Notes: generated from the letters alone by a model not told the origin. 64,000 nt of DNA from Gemmatimonadaceae bacterium (GCA_036273715.1 DASUHB010000013.1:43058-107057), one strand, 5' to 3'; shown: positions 39,832 through 48,485, counted from the first letter of the stretch. Translations and numbers: made by a program.

Positions 39832-40881
39832 ATGGCCGCTCGCCCGACGTTAGCACCTCGGCTCGAGTTGGTTCGAGCGAAGTACTCGAACGGGGAAGTG
39901 CCCGAGTGGCAACTCAACCGATACCTCGCGCACGGCCAGCGGCTCGAGGCCATCGGCTTTGGCTCAGGCGGCAACATCACGACGGTTGTGCAGCGAAATC
40001 CGCGGGCCATCTATCAGTTCGAGTACTCCGATCCTCGAATCGTGACCGGTGGCCTCACGAGTTGGGCGAAGCCCGGGGCGTCCGGGCTGCTGCCCATTGA
40101 TAGTCCCACCGACGTGGTCGGTGTCACGCCGGATGGAATACCGCTCTATCTGGACGCGAGCACGGCGACCGTCAAGACGAGCACGATCTCCGGCCAACGC
40201 GTCCTCGTGGCAGTGCTCGACTCGCTGCCTGTCGTCCAATCCGCTTGCGCCATCGATGCACGAACGATCACGTTCGTCGAGGCGCGCCATCCTGATACCG
40301 TATTCGTTAGGCGAATCTCGGCTTTGTCACCGCCAGCGGTTCCACTGGTGGCAGCGCCGCGAGATTCGCTTCCCCCCCCGGTGTGGACCGCCACTCGATT
40401 CGGCGGCGCGATGGGCTCGGGTTGCGTACTCTGGGCGCCTAACTGGCGCAGCGTTGCAACGCTCGTCGATTCGACGATTCACTCGGAGTGGCCGCTGCAT
40501 TGGGCATCCGCCACTCCAAGCCGGCCTCGGCGGCTCCTCGCCTGGCTTACGCATCGCACGGTCAGGCCGGTGTTCGCTGAAGACGTCACGATGTTTCCCG
40601 GCGGCGTCGCGGTGTTGTCGGACGCCGGTACCGTCATCGACCTGTACGGCATGGACGCCGGACAATACCTCCGGAGTCTCTCGCTCCCGCGGCCTGTCCT
40701 GCGCATCGGCGGAGATGAAGCTCGCATCTTCACGCTGCGCCAAGCGTCCGGCAGCATTCTGTTCGCCTCATTCATCTTACCCGAGACGGCGCGAGCGCTC
40801 GCGAACAAAGTTGGACGCGGGCTCGCCGAGACAGACTCCACTCCCCAATGGCTCCGCCTGTTACGTCAAATTTTGCGATGA
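39832..40881 (+). CDS. Uncharacterised protein, possibly a propeller fold
   Basis: A 349-residue protein I do not recognise. Repeating beta-strand-like units with Gly/Asp turns (GLLPIDSPTDVVGVTPDGIPLYLD, VAVLDSLPVVQSACAIDARTITFV, MFPGGVAVLSDAGTVIDLYGMDAGQYLRSLSLPRP) suggest a six-bladed propeller. No signal peptide is visible although such proteins are usually exported, so the N-terminus may be truncated or the start wrong. Contains two heptamers. Confidence 0.55.
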   Translation: MAARPTLAPRLELVRAKYSNGEVPEWQLNRYLAHGQRLEAIGFGSGGNITTVVQRNPRAIYQFEYSDPRIVTGGLTSWAKPGASGLLPIDSPTDVVGVTPDGIPLYLDASTATVKTSTISGQRVLVAVLDSLPVVQSACAIDARTITFVEARHPDTVFVRRISALSPPAVPLVAAPRDSLPPPVWTATRFGGAMGSGCVLWAPNWRSVATLVDSTIHSEWPLHWASATPSRPRRLLAWLTHRTVRPVFAEDVTMFPGGVAVLSDAGTVIDLYGMDAGQYLRSLSLPRPVLRIGGDEARIFTLRQASGSILFASFILPETARALANKVGRGLAETDSTPQWLRLLRQILR

Positions 40882-40951
40882 CAGATGGGTTGCGCGCTGC
40901 TCGGCGTCGGGCCGGGTTGGTCGCGCAAGATGCCCGGGTAACCGTGCACCA

Positions 40952-41212
40952 ATGAAAAGCGGAACATTGCCCGCCGCGTTGCTGCTGCTGCTCACCGCGT
41001 GTAGCCGGGCGCACACCAGCCACGCCGACACATCCGATAGCGCCCCGCCGCCGCCACGTCCCCCTCGTGCTGGTGTTGCGCCGCCCCCGCCGCTTCGAAC
41101 CGTTGTTCTAACGCAAGCGCAGTATGATTCCATCATGGCAGCCAACGGCAAGGGACGTCCGGACCGAGGGCGCCGCCTGATCAGGAAGGATTCAGGGAAA
41201 TCAGAACCATGA
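40952..41212 (+). CDS. Small proline-rich lipoprotein
   Basis: An 86-residue protein with a lipoprotein signal (MKSGTLPAALLLLLTACS, Cys17) and then a Pro-rich segment followed by VVLTQAQYDSIMAANGKGRPDRGRR. No recognised domain. It follows the propeller-like gene by 70 nt on the same strand. The start has no clear ribosome-binding site. Confidence 0.5.
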   Translation: MKSGTLPAALLLLLTACSRAHTSHADTSDSAPPPPRPPRAGVAPPPPLRTVVLTQAQYDSIMAANGKGRPDRGRRLIRKDSGKSEP

Positions 41213-41683
41213 ACGCTGGAGCGCATCCGGCAGCGCATGCGCCGCCCGAATCCGGTACGGGCGCCGCTGCTCTTGAGCTGGGCTCCAGGCGCTAGTTGTG
41301 TGGCTCAAATATGGTGGCGTCGCTCCGACCTGCACGTTTCTGAATAGCGACGGCGTGTGTCGTTCAAGGCCGGGAATTTCGGCGAGAGCGCCGCAAGATT
41401 GCCCCCGGTGGATTCGAACCACCAAGCACCCACCGCGTTAGGCCCTCAACTCGCGCAATCTGACCATAAGCGTACATCGGACGCCATCGGTCCGGACCGA
41501 AATACGCACCCTCCCGCACCAGTTCCCGCACCAGTCGAGGAAACCGATTGATGCAGCGGGACGATTGCCCCGCGCTGAGCGCGGATCGCCTCGCTGCGCG
41601 TCAGCCACGCGCACCGCGCACCGGTTTCGTCGCGGCGCCGACATCTCGCGCGGCTCGCGCGCATACAGGAGATAGCGCATGAC
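41213..41683. other. Left boundary of the integrated element, no supported gene
   Basis: Contains the left attachment repeat (41397-41424). The frame running 41399-41551 is the continuation of the integrase frame if the element is circularised, as described under the integrase; I see no other gene. Confidence 0.6.
41397..41424. repeat. Left attachment site (28-bp direct repeat, tRNA-Gln 3' fragment)
   Basis: Identical over 28 nt to 52346-52373, which covers the T-arm and acceptor 3' strand of tRNA-Gln. Here only this 3' fragment is present, with no anticodon arm, as expected at the far end of an element integrated into the tRNA. Confidence 0.88.
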
Positions 41684-42070
41684 TTGGAATCAGGACTGTT
41701 TGGCTACCCGGCCGTGATCGACCTCGGGTCTGGCGTGACGTCAAGCCGGTTCGCCCGATGGAGCGGGGCGCCGCCGACCGCGGGGCTCTGCTCGAGCGGT
41801 GCGGACGCGGAAGTGGTGACGTTGGCCTTGGCCGACCCCGGCGGCTCACCCGATCCCGGACCGCAAGCCCAGGGCGTCGGCTTGCTCGCAGTGCCGGGCC
41901 TCCCGGTTCAGGTCGAGGCGGGCGCTGCGTTTTCGGTGGGTGCCACGCTGCAAAGTGATGGGACCGGACGGGCGATCACGTGGGCGAGCGGCGCGAAGGT
42001 GGCCCGCGCGCTGGAAGCGGCGACCGCAGCGGGTCAGGTCAAGTGGGTGGTTCTGTTGTCCGGACGGTAG
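41684..42070 (+). CDS. Capsid-cement-like (DUF2190-type) protein
   Basis: About 128 residues. The C-terminal half (GVGLLAVPGLPVQVEAGAAFSVGATLQSDGTGRAITWASGAKVARALEAATAAGQVKWVVLL) follows the Gly/Ala-rich pattern of phage capsid decoration proteins. The start is uncertain: AGGAG at 41667-41671 points to the ATG at 41679, but that frame stops after 12 codons; the conserved frame begins at TTG 41684 or is reached by a frameshift near 41705-41716. Family call is by pattern only. Confidence 0.5.
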   Translation: MESGLFGYPAVIDLGSGVTSSRFARWSGAPPTAGLCSSGADAEVVTLALADPGGSPDPGPQAQGVGLLAVPGLPVQVEAGAAFSVGATLQSDGTGRAITWASGAKVARALEAATAAGQVKWVVLLSGR

Positions 42071-42096
42071 GCACTTAACCCAAACCGAGGTGAGCC

Positions 42097-42405
42097 ATGA
42101 GTTACGAAGTCCGCGATACCAGCCGAGTCGCCTGGCCGATCGAACATTCCGAGGTGGTCAAAGCGGCCAACCTCATCCTCGCGCGCATCGACCGCGATGT
42201 CGGATCTTGGCGCCTGTATCGTGGCGACTGCGAGCGCGAGGGCATCATCACCGGCGAGGCCACGCCGGTGCTGTCCGGCTATTCGACGTACAGCGAATTC
42301 GGCCGCAGGTGGCTCAATCCGGACGCGGCCGACATTGAGCGCGCCGTCGCGCTCGTCCGCGCGCGCGAGACGACCGAGAAACCGTCACCGGCAGCACGGC
42401 GATGA
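42097..42405 (+). CDS. Small uncharacterised protein of the element
   Basis: A 102-residue protein preceded by GAGGTGAGCC and an ATG. Sequence such as VVKAANLILARIDRDVGSWRLYRGDCEREGIITGEA shows no family I recognise. It follows the capsid-cement-like gene by 26 nt, so it may be part of the same module. Confidence 0.5.
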   Translation: MSYEVRDTSRVAWPIEHSEVVKAANLILARIDRDVGSWRLYRGDCEREGIITGEATPVLSGYSTYSEFGRRWLNPDAADIERAVALVRARETTEKPSPAARR

Positions 42406-42692
42406 ACAAGAACACACCGAACGACAAGACAGCGTCGCGAGTTCGAGCCCGAACGATCGTCGGCGCCGAAGCAAGGTTCGCCAGGCGCCCAATGGCGGGA
42501 ACGACTGGTTGCCGCTCGAGGGGCTGGCCTCTGCCGAAACAAACATCGAATGGGCCGAGATCGCGCTCATCGCCAGGCCTTGCATCAACGTCGGCGGCGC
42601 CAGCGACGATCGTTCGGGGCCTTCCCTCGATCCTTCGGGACCCCGATCCGCACACCGATGAGGCGCGCTCTCGGCCGCACGATAATGGCGTG

Positions 42693-45137
42693 CTATTCAG
42701 CACGCAAAGCTGTGGCTGGGTTCACCAATCCCACGCGGCGCGCCGGCACGTAGCAGGCTGTCACGACCACAACAAACACGACAACCGATACTATGCCGTA
42801 GGTGCCAGAATCCAGCGGAGTCAGGCCATATAAGAGACTCCGTAGGAACCAACTGGTGGCGAGTGCACAACAAACGCCGACCAGAAATCCCACGGCGGCT
42901 AGCCGCAGTTCATGGAAAACAATCAGCTTGACAATCCGCGAGGATTGAGCCCCGACGGCGAGACGAATCCCAATGTCGCGCCTTCGTTTTGTCATCCGGT
43001 AACTGACAGTACCGTACAGCCCGACGGCAGCTAAGATGATCGCCATTCCGGCGAACAACGACAAGAATGTGGCAGCCGCCCGGTTATCGCGCAGTTGCGG
43101 GGCGACGATAGACTCAACGGTTTCGACATCGACGAAAGGCAGGTTAGGCGCAAGCGCTGCGACTTGCCGTCTTAAATATTCCACGGATGCGCTCGGGTTA
43201 CCGACGACTCTCACAAATAGAGTCGGAATACCCTGCACGCTGTCGTCTTTCAACGGTAGAAAAATGAAGGGAATGGGCGCTTCCTGGAGCTGCAGGTACT
43301 TGCCAGTCTCTACGACGGCTATAACACGGGTACACTGTCCTACCTTCTGCTGCGGTCCGACGCTGATGCACTTGCCTACAGCGGATTGGTTAGGCCAGAG
43401 GTCTGCCATAGCTTTGTTAATCACGACCGCGCTTCCGTCGTCGCGGAAGTCTGTCGCCGTAAACGACCGTCCACTGAGTACTCTCGTGCCGACTGTCGTG
43501 AAGTAATCTGCGCCGACATAGTTTAGATACGGACCGATCGGCGGCTGGCGTGGTTGGTCGCTTCCGACGGCCCGCACGGTGGTCGCCTGTACGTCGCGAA
43601 ACGGCACGCTCAGTGCGACGCTTGCCGCTTGCACTCCTGGCAGGTGCCGGAGTCGATCGAGTGCGCGAGAATAGAACGCTTCCTGCGCTGCGGCACTATA
43701 CCCGGCGCGCTCAAGATCAACCGACGCAAGTAACAGGCGATTGATCTCAATGCCGGGATCAACCGACTGAAGGTTGCGGAGCGAGCGCATCAACAAAGCG
43801 GCATTCGTTAGGAGTATGACCATCAGGGCGACCTGGAAAGCAACAAGCCGATCCTGCTGGCGCGAATAGTTCCTGCCGGACTGGTTCCCACCGATCTTTA
43901 GGTCCGCCGTGATTTCCTTTCGGAGCCAGATGACTGCTGGGATCAGGCCAAAGAGTACTCCAGTGAAAACAGAAACAAAGGTTGCGAATCCAAGTGCTCG
44001 TTGATCGAGAGAAATTGTGGTTCGTGGGAAACCGGACGGAAAAAGGGGCGCTCGGATCGTGAGATAGGCTATCGCGACACCCACCGTTCCGCCAAAGACC
44101 GTCAGAAAGACGCTCTCGACAACCAGTTGGCGTATCAGGGCCCACTTTGTTATGCCGAGACACACACGGATGGCTATCTCGCGACGACGCTGCATCGCCC
44201 TGGCGAGTAGGAGGATGCCTACGTTCGCGAGAGCGATGAGCAGGACTAATCCTGCAGCAATCGTTAGCCAAAGAACCGCCGTAGACGCCGCGCCGCGGCC
44301 CGGTCCCAACATCATGCTAAGCGGCCCGAAAAGAACGGACGGATGCTTATCGAGGCCCTCCACCGACTGCGCTGCTTGAGCCAAGGCGCTTGACGCAGCC
44401 AAGGTGGCTGCGGACTTGCTGACGCCGGGGAAAAGTCTCCCAACAATGCCGAGCCAGCTCGCGAATCGCGCTTCGAGCCAGGGAAACCCGGGCATCACGT
44501 CGTTTGCCGCGGCCATCGGTACCCAAATGTCTACTGCCCCTGGATCGACACCCGCGAAGTCGCCTGGTGCCACACCGATCACAACGAAGTCTAGGCCAGC
44601 ACAAGTGACTGTCTTACCGATTACGGCGCTGTCCCCGAGAAATTGACGTAGCCAGAATGCATGGCTGAGCACAACGACTCTGGATAGCGCACGTGAAGTT
44701 GTCTCCTCAGCGCTGAAAAAGCGTCCAACCGCCGGGTGAACACCGAGAAGAGAAAAGTATCTTGCGGTGACCAAGATGCCGTGCAATCGCCGAGCGTCTT
44801 CCCCGCGAGCGAAGTCCAGATCCACGGTGGCGAATGCTGCAAGGTCAGCAAAGATGTGCCGGGTAGCACTTAGGTCGATAAAGTCAGGGTAGGATAGGCT
44901 GGCGCTCGCCTCGGTCTGAAGGTTCCCCGCTCGCCGAGTCACATGTACGCGAAATAACCCGGATGGGTCGCGTACTAACGGAGGAACTCGCAGGATTACC
45001 GCGCTGACGACGGCCACGATCCCGGTGCTTGCGCCAATGCCAATACCTAAGCACAAGACAATAACTGTCGTCAGCCCTCGATTGCGGAAGAGCGACCGAA
45101 TCGCAACTCGAGTGTCACGCCAGAGCCCGCCCATCAT
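42693..45137 (-). CDS. FtsX/MacB-type ABC permease (ADOP family), lower GC
   Basis: An 814-residue permease with the same two-module design as those at 24.3 and 32.6 kb (SLFRNRGLTTVIVLCLGIGIGAST; LVLLIALANVGILLLARAMQRRREIAIRVCLGITKWALIRQL; KRRRDIGIRLAVGAQSSRIVKLIV). Codon use is visibly more AT-rich than its neighbours, which indicates recent transfer. The ATG at 45137 has GGGAG upstream. Last gene of the minus-strand cargo; export of a product of that cargo is a reasonable guess, but no ATPase is encoded here. Confidence 0.85.
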   Translation of the reverse strand: MMGGLWRDTRVAIRSLFRNRGLTTVIVLCLGIGIGASTGIVAVVSAVILRVPPLVRDPSGLFRVHVTRRAGNLQTEASASLSYPDFIDLSATRHIFADLAAFATVDLDFARGEDARRLHGILVTARYFSLLGVHPAVGRFFSAEETTSRALSRVVVLSHAFWLRQFLGDSAVIGKTVTCAGLDFVVIGVAPGDFAGVDPGAVDIWVPMAAANDVMPGFPWLEARFASWLGIVGRLFPGVSKSAATLAASSALAQAAQSVEGLDKHPSVLFGPLSMMLGPGRGAASTAVLWLTIAAGLVLLIALANVGILLLARAMQRRREIAIRVCLGITKWALIRQLVVESVFLTVFGGTVGVAIAYLTIRAPLFPSGFPRTTISLDQRALGFATFVSVFTGVLFGLIPAVIWLRKEITADLKIGGNQSGRNYSRQQDRLVAFQVALMVILLTNAALLMRSLRNLQSVDPGIEINRLLLASVDLERAGYSAAAQEAFYSRALDRLRHLPGVQAASVALSVPFRDVQATTVRAVGSDQPRQPPIGPYLNYVGADYFTTVGTRVLSGRSFTATDFRDDGSAVVINKAMADLWPNQSAVGKCISVGPQQKVGQCTRVIAVVETGKYLQLQEAPIPFIFLPLKDDSVQGIPTLFVRVVGNPSASVEYLRRQVAALAPNLPFVDVETVESIVAPQLRDNRAAATFLSLFAGMAIILAAVGLYGTVSYRMTKRRRDIGIRLAVGAQSSRIVKLIVFHELRLAAVGFLVGVCCALATSWFLRSLLYGLTPLDSGTYGIVSVVVFVVVVTACYVPARRVGLVNPATALRAE

Positions 45138-45327
45138 CGTCGGACTCCCAGATCGCACTTCTGTTTGCTGGTCATCATAGGCGTTTGGTCATCTCGCATG
45201 CGGTGAGCTGTCCTAACGCTGTACCCGTCTCAGCCAAGCGCAATCACACCAGCGGCAACGTCCCCTCATCGCGGCTTTAGGTTCTCGAGCGAGCGTGCGC
45301 CCCAGGGCGCTCACTCGGATCGGCCGC

Positions 45328-45987
45328 CTACTTTCCCGAAGCCTGGACTCGTCTGACCCACTTCTCAAGTGAATCAAGAGGCAGTACCACGCTTACTCTT
45401 TCATTACGGATAACAATGGTCGGAGTACCAGTAATGCCTATCCGATCTCCGGCGGCGAGGTCAGTTGCGATAATATCCTGAACGTCCTTTTCGGACTGAC
45501 ACGTGTGAAACATTACGGTGTCGGGAACACCGACTCGCTGCGCAAATGTCTGCCAGCTCGTCACCCCGATAGAGTCCTGCTCTTTGAACAGGAGATCCGC
45601 GTATTCTTGAAACTTTCCCTGGCGGCCTGCACACTCGGCCGCAGCTGCGGCGGCGCGCGCGAAGGGATGTATTGAAAGCGGATAGTGACGATAGACTACT
45701 GCAACCTGACCAGGATGCGATTGAAGCAATTGCTGGAGTATGCCGTGCATCTCGCGACAGTATGGGCACTGAAAATCCGAGAACTCGACAACCTTGATGG
45801 GCGCCGTTGCTGCACCTTGCAAGTGCCCCGTCGAAGCGAGGCCTTCTCAATGGTCGATGCGCTTCGGTTGCATGGTAGGCGCAGTGTCCGTCGCGAAGAA
45901 CTCTCGCCGAGCGACCGCAACAGTAACGAAGAGTGCACAAACAGTGAGAGTACCGGTCAGCAAGTTGGAAATGAAATTCGGTTTCAT
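45328..45987 (-). pseudogene. DsbA-family thiol oxidoreductase with in-frame TGA
   Basis: From the ATG at 45987 (AGAGGA upstream) the frame encodes a membrane-anchored start (MKPNFISNLLTGTLTVCALFVTVAVA), then a TGA at codon 47 (45847-45849), and then continues open to 45328 with a full thioredoxin-fold DsbA/BdbD-like domain: VVEFSDFQCPYCREMHG (CPYC active site), YRHYPLSIHPFARAAA, GITGTPTIVI (cis-Pro). Both parts are in the same frame. Either a nonsense mutation, read-through, or re-initiation downstream (TTG 45822) that would lack the export signal. Confidence 0.75.
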
Positions 45988-46214
45988 CGGTCCTCTCGTG
46001 GAGTCATCAGAAAGCCTGATTCCTTCATAGGTGGGCGACCTTGCTGCTTTGCAGTTCCGAGCGTGTAGCCCAAGAACGCGTTTGCACTGAAGGCATCGTT
46101 CGCCGCGCCTCAAGTGGCGGGCGACAGCAAACGGGTCGAGCGAAGAGTATTAACGCGCCAAAGTGCCTGGTATTGTGAGCGACTCTTCTTTCCTTCTTGG
46201 AAAGCCTAACTGGG

Positions 46215-46260
46215 CAAACGCAACGGCGCCGCTCGTCAAAGAACGTCCGTCGCCGTTGCG
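46215..46260 (-). terminator. Possible intrinsic terminator after the Cys-rich peptide gene
   Basis: Perfect 10-bp stem CGCAACGGCG / CGCCGTTGCG (46219-46228 with 46251-46260, 22-nt loop) 16 nt past the peptide stop; on the minus strand it is followed by TTTG. Weak U-tract. Confidence 0.45.
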
Positions 46261-46275
46261 CTCATGACTTCCTTT

Positions 46276-46473
46276 CTACTTGCAAGCGCAACCCTGTGCA
46301 GTGCACTGGGCGCCAGATACTCCACAGCAATGACATGTGGGCCCGCTACAGCAATAGCAATCGTGGAGACACGTTCCGCCCGCCTGCGCCGACGCTGCCG
46401 GCGTCATCACAAAGAGTGATCCGCCAGCCGCAATGGTTAGGATGGCCAACGTGTTAATTGCAAGGCGTTTCAT
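46276..46473 (-). CDS. Secreted cysteine-rich small peptide
   Basis: A 65-residue precursor. The start has a strong Shine-Dalgarno (AAAGGAGGGAGC before ATG). Residues 1-30 are a signal peptide (MKRLAINTLAILTIAAGGSLFVMTPAASA); the mature part of about 35 residues has ten cysteines, including two CC pairs, and ends CACK. No family recognised. The Cys density suggests multiple disulfides or metal binding. A DsbA-like gene follows and a lipoprotein gene precedes it on the same strand. Confidence 0.75.
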   Translation of the reverse strand: MKRLAINTLAILTIAAGGSLFVMTPAASAQAGGTCLHDCYCCSGPTCHCCGVSGAQCTAQGCACK

Positions 46474-46594
46474 GCTCCCTCCTTTCTTGGGGTCTGAACG
46501 CACATCTGCCGGAACTCCCGGCGGGAAATCCTTCGTGCCAATGACATGACCGACCGCCCCGACGGACATCGAAAGGTTGCACGAGGCAACGGTG

Positions 46595-46966
46595 TTACTT
46601 GTTTGAGCTCGTGTCCTGTTGGCGCAGCGACACCGTCAAGCCACGCAACAGTGCGTCGGGGCCCTCGAGCGTGGAATCTTCTGCGAAGGGAGCCGGAGAA
46701 GGCAGTTCCTTCGACTCCTGCGACCTTAGTGTGCTATCTAGCTCGGCAAGCAGAGTAATCGCGCCGAGGCAAGGCTCCTTAGAGCTGAGGTCACCGCGAC
46801 ACGCCCCTAGCGAGATGACCCAATTTGGACCGCGAGATGAAACGGAAGCTTGAACGGGCGCTGGAGCCTGGTTAACGCCGCTTCCACCCAGTCCGTGGCA
46901 GCCTAGCTCAGCAAATCCGCAGCCCAGAAAAACCGTGCAAGCGAGTACCAGACGGCATGGACTCAT
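46595..46966 (-). CDS. Small exported lipoprotein-like protein
   Basis: A 123-residue protein whose N-terminus (MSPCRLVLACTVFLGCGFAELGC) has a hydrophobic core and possible lipoboxes. The rest is Ser/Leu-rich with CRGDLSSKEPCLGAITLLAELDSTLRS and no recognised domain. AGGAGG lies 7 nt before the ATG. First gene of the minus-strand cargo series, 121 nt before the Cys-rich peptide. Confidence 0.6.
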   Translation of the reverse strand: MSPCRLVLACTVFLGCGFAELGCHGLGGSGVNQAPAPVQASVSSRGPNWVISLGACRGDLSSKEPCLGAITLLAELDSTLRSQESKELPSPAPFAEDSTLEGPDALLRGLTVSLRQQDTSSNK

Positions 46967-47315
46967 AGTCGCGCCTCCTAGACCGGAAGGTCAGTATGAT
47001 GAGGTGTCCCTTAGTCGGAATCGCGGAATAAGCGGAGAAGATGTCATGTTGCTTCAGTTAGAGAGCAACTATTGAGTTCTAACTGTGGCCGTTAGCAATT
47101 GATCGCACATTACTTCGGCACGGGTTGCAGTGTGATGTGCGATGGGATGCAGCGCGCCTAACAACATAGGCATCGACCTGATTTCACCGCAAGTCCTCCG
47201 ACCCGACACATCAGATTGCGCCCTTTCGCCTGCCTTACCATCGGCCCAACCCACAGATCCCTTAACGCGCTGATTGGCTAGCTGTTCCGGACCCTTTGAC
47301 CGCAAGCAGAGCGCG
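46967..47315. promoter_or_regulatory. Divergent intergenic region with two inverted repeats
   Basis: About 350 nt between the minus-strand cargo and plus-strand genes. It contains CAGTTAGA/TCTAACTG (47055-47062 with 47078-47085) and ATCGCACAT/ATGTGCGAT (47102-47110 with 47135-47143), both perfect. These may be operators or an origin-associated structure. Confidence 0.4.
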
Positions 47316-47555
47316 ATGCTTGACCCCGACGAAATAAGTTGCAGCGTTACCGGCGCATTCCCAGTGAGGCGCTCCCGTGTCGGGACCATGACGCCCGGCG
47401 CGCTTGCGAAATCCGGCATCGAAGCCCTCAACGTAGAGAACAGCAGCGCCTGGTACCGCTGCCTTTCCTGCGGTCACGCGTGGCAGCCACCGGTTCTGCA
47501 CGGCGGGCGGTATCCGCGCGGATGGTGGAAGTGCCCCGAGGGCTGCAACGAATGA
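47316..47555 (+). CDS. Small zinc-ribbon-like protein
   Basis: A 79-residue protein with paired cysteines (YRCLSCGHAW ... WWKCPEGCNE) that could form a zinc ribbon. No family recognised; could be a nucleic-acid-binding helper of the element. The stop overlaps the next ATG (ATGA), which supports it being real. The start is not certain; an upstream in-frame start at 47274 is possible. Confidence 0.5.
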   Translation: MLDPDEISCSVTGAFPVRRSRVGTMTPGALAKSGIEALNVENSSAWYRCLSCGHAWQPPVLHGGRYPRGWWKCPEGCNE

Positions 47556-47998
47556 CCGAGTCAAATACGCGGCGGATTACCGGGCGTGACAGGTGCGAGT
47601 GGGTTGTCGAGGAGATCAGACCTTCTTTCGCTCTGCTGCGTTGCACGCGCGACGACGACGGCGTCGGCAACGGCGTTGAGACGCTCATCGAGGCGCCGTA
47701 CGAGTGGGCGGAGATGCCGGAGGCCGCGCTGGCCGAATTGTTGGAAGTACAGCAGCTCGCGCCCTTTGTCGTCGAGAAGCTGGTGGGTAGCGTCAAGCAA
47801 ACCGACCGAGAGAAAGCAAGCCGAATCACCGTCGGCGAACTTCGTGAGATGCTGAACGGCTACTCCGCCCATACCGAGATCACATTCGGTTGCACGTTGG
47901 ACGCCGTCCCGCTCGCCTTCTCAAGAATCAAGAGTCGGTCGCTCGATGACAACTTGGTGCAGATCGAGCTCGCCGAGCTAACCGACGCCGCAAACTGA
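47552..47998 (+). CDS. Uncharacterised protein of the element
   Basis: A 148-residue acidic protein (WVVEEIRPSFALLRCTRDDDGVG, APYEWAEMPEAALAELLEVQQLAPFVVEKLVG, ITVGELREMLNGYSAHTEITFG). Not recognised. It overlaps the zinc-ribbon-like gene by ATGA and is probably co-translated with it. Confidence 0.5.
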   Translation: MTESNTRRITGRDRCEWVVEEIRPSFALLRCTRDDDGVGNGVETLIEAPYEWAEMPEAALAELLEVQQLAPFVVEKLVGSVKQTDREKASRITVGELREMLNGYSAHTEITFGCTLDAVPLAFSRIKSRSLDDNLVQIELAELTDAAN

Positions 47999-48046
47999 TA
48001 GTGCCTCGCGGCAGCGCTCTACAGAGTCCCCTCAAGAATGTTTCGC

Positions 48047-48064
48047 TAGGCATAAATATGCCTA
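48047..48064. promoter_or_regulatory. Palindrome upstream of the excisionase-like gene
   Basis: TAGGCATA-AA-TATGCCTA, 8-bp perfect arms in an AT-rich patch, 144 nt before the HTH gene start. A plausible operator; it also contains one GCCTAAC heptamer at its right edge. Confidence 0.35.
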
Positions 48065-48207
48065 ACCGTGTGACAACACTGACCGAGCAGTCAACAAACT
48101 TCGTGGAACTCGTGCGCTGGCGGCCTTGCGAAGCACCTCGGGATTCATGTTCATATACCCACGTCGAGCGTGCCGAAAGTTCAGAACAATCCACAGGGCG
48201 GATCAAA

Positions 48208-48411
48208 ATGAGTTCTCAAGTTGCCGAGTGTCCTGCATGGCTCCCCGCCGTTGACGGTTGCAGGCGCCTTGGAATTTCGCGCGAGCGACTGCGGCGGCGG
48301 ATCGAATCGGGCAAGATCGTCGGGGAGCTGCGCTTCGGCCGGTGGTTCGTACTGGCCACATCAATCGACGAGTACAAGGCGAGCGAGTTCAGGGCGAACC
48401 AAGCAGCCTAA
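48208..48411 (+). CDS. Excisionase-like helix-turn-helix protein
   Basis: A 67-residue protein with a MerR/AlpA-like winged HTH: VDGCRRLGISRERLRRRIESGKIVGELRFGRWFVLATSIDEYKASEF. Such proteins often control excision or integrase expression. The ATG at 48208 has GGCGGA upstream; the frame is open further 5' but that part has no similarity. The TAA stop is within a GCCTAAC heptamer. Confidence 0.7.
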   Translation: MSSQVAECPAWLPAVDGCRRLGISRERLRRRIESGKIVGELRFGRWFVLATSIDEYKASEFRANQAA

Positions 48412-48485
48412 CGCAAGTGCGGCCCCGCTCGCGGGCGGTGGCCGGCAGCACGCAGAGACGACGACGATCCACAACGGAGGCGGCG

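Noticed and set aside
41397..41424. Second tRNA gene at the left repeat
   Set aside because: Only the T-arm and acceptor 3' strand are present; no D-arm, anticodon arm or 5' acceptor strand, so it is an attachment-site fragment.
42425..42460. GCGAGTTCGAGCCCG, reminiscent of a tRNA T-arm
   Set aside because: No acceptor or anticodon arms can be drawn around it.
42402..42833. Open frame of 143 codons overlapping the previous stop by ATGA
   Set aside because: The last 140 nt lie antisense over the permease gene, the product is low-information and Arg/Ser-rich, and no ribosome-binding site is seen; kept out of the gene list.
45847..45849. Selenocysteine reading of the TGA in the DsbA-like gene
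   Set aside because: The codon is outside the active-site motif, which already has its two cysteines, and no selenocysteine insertion hairpin was evident just downstream.
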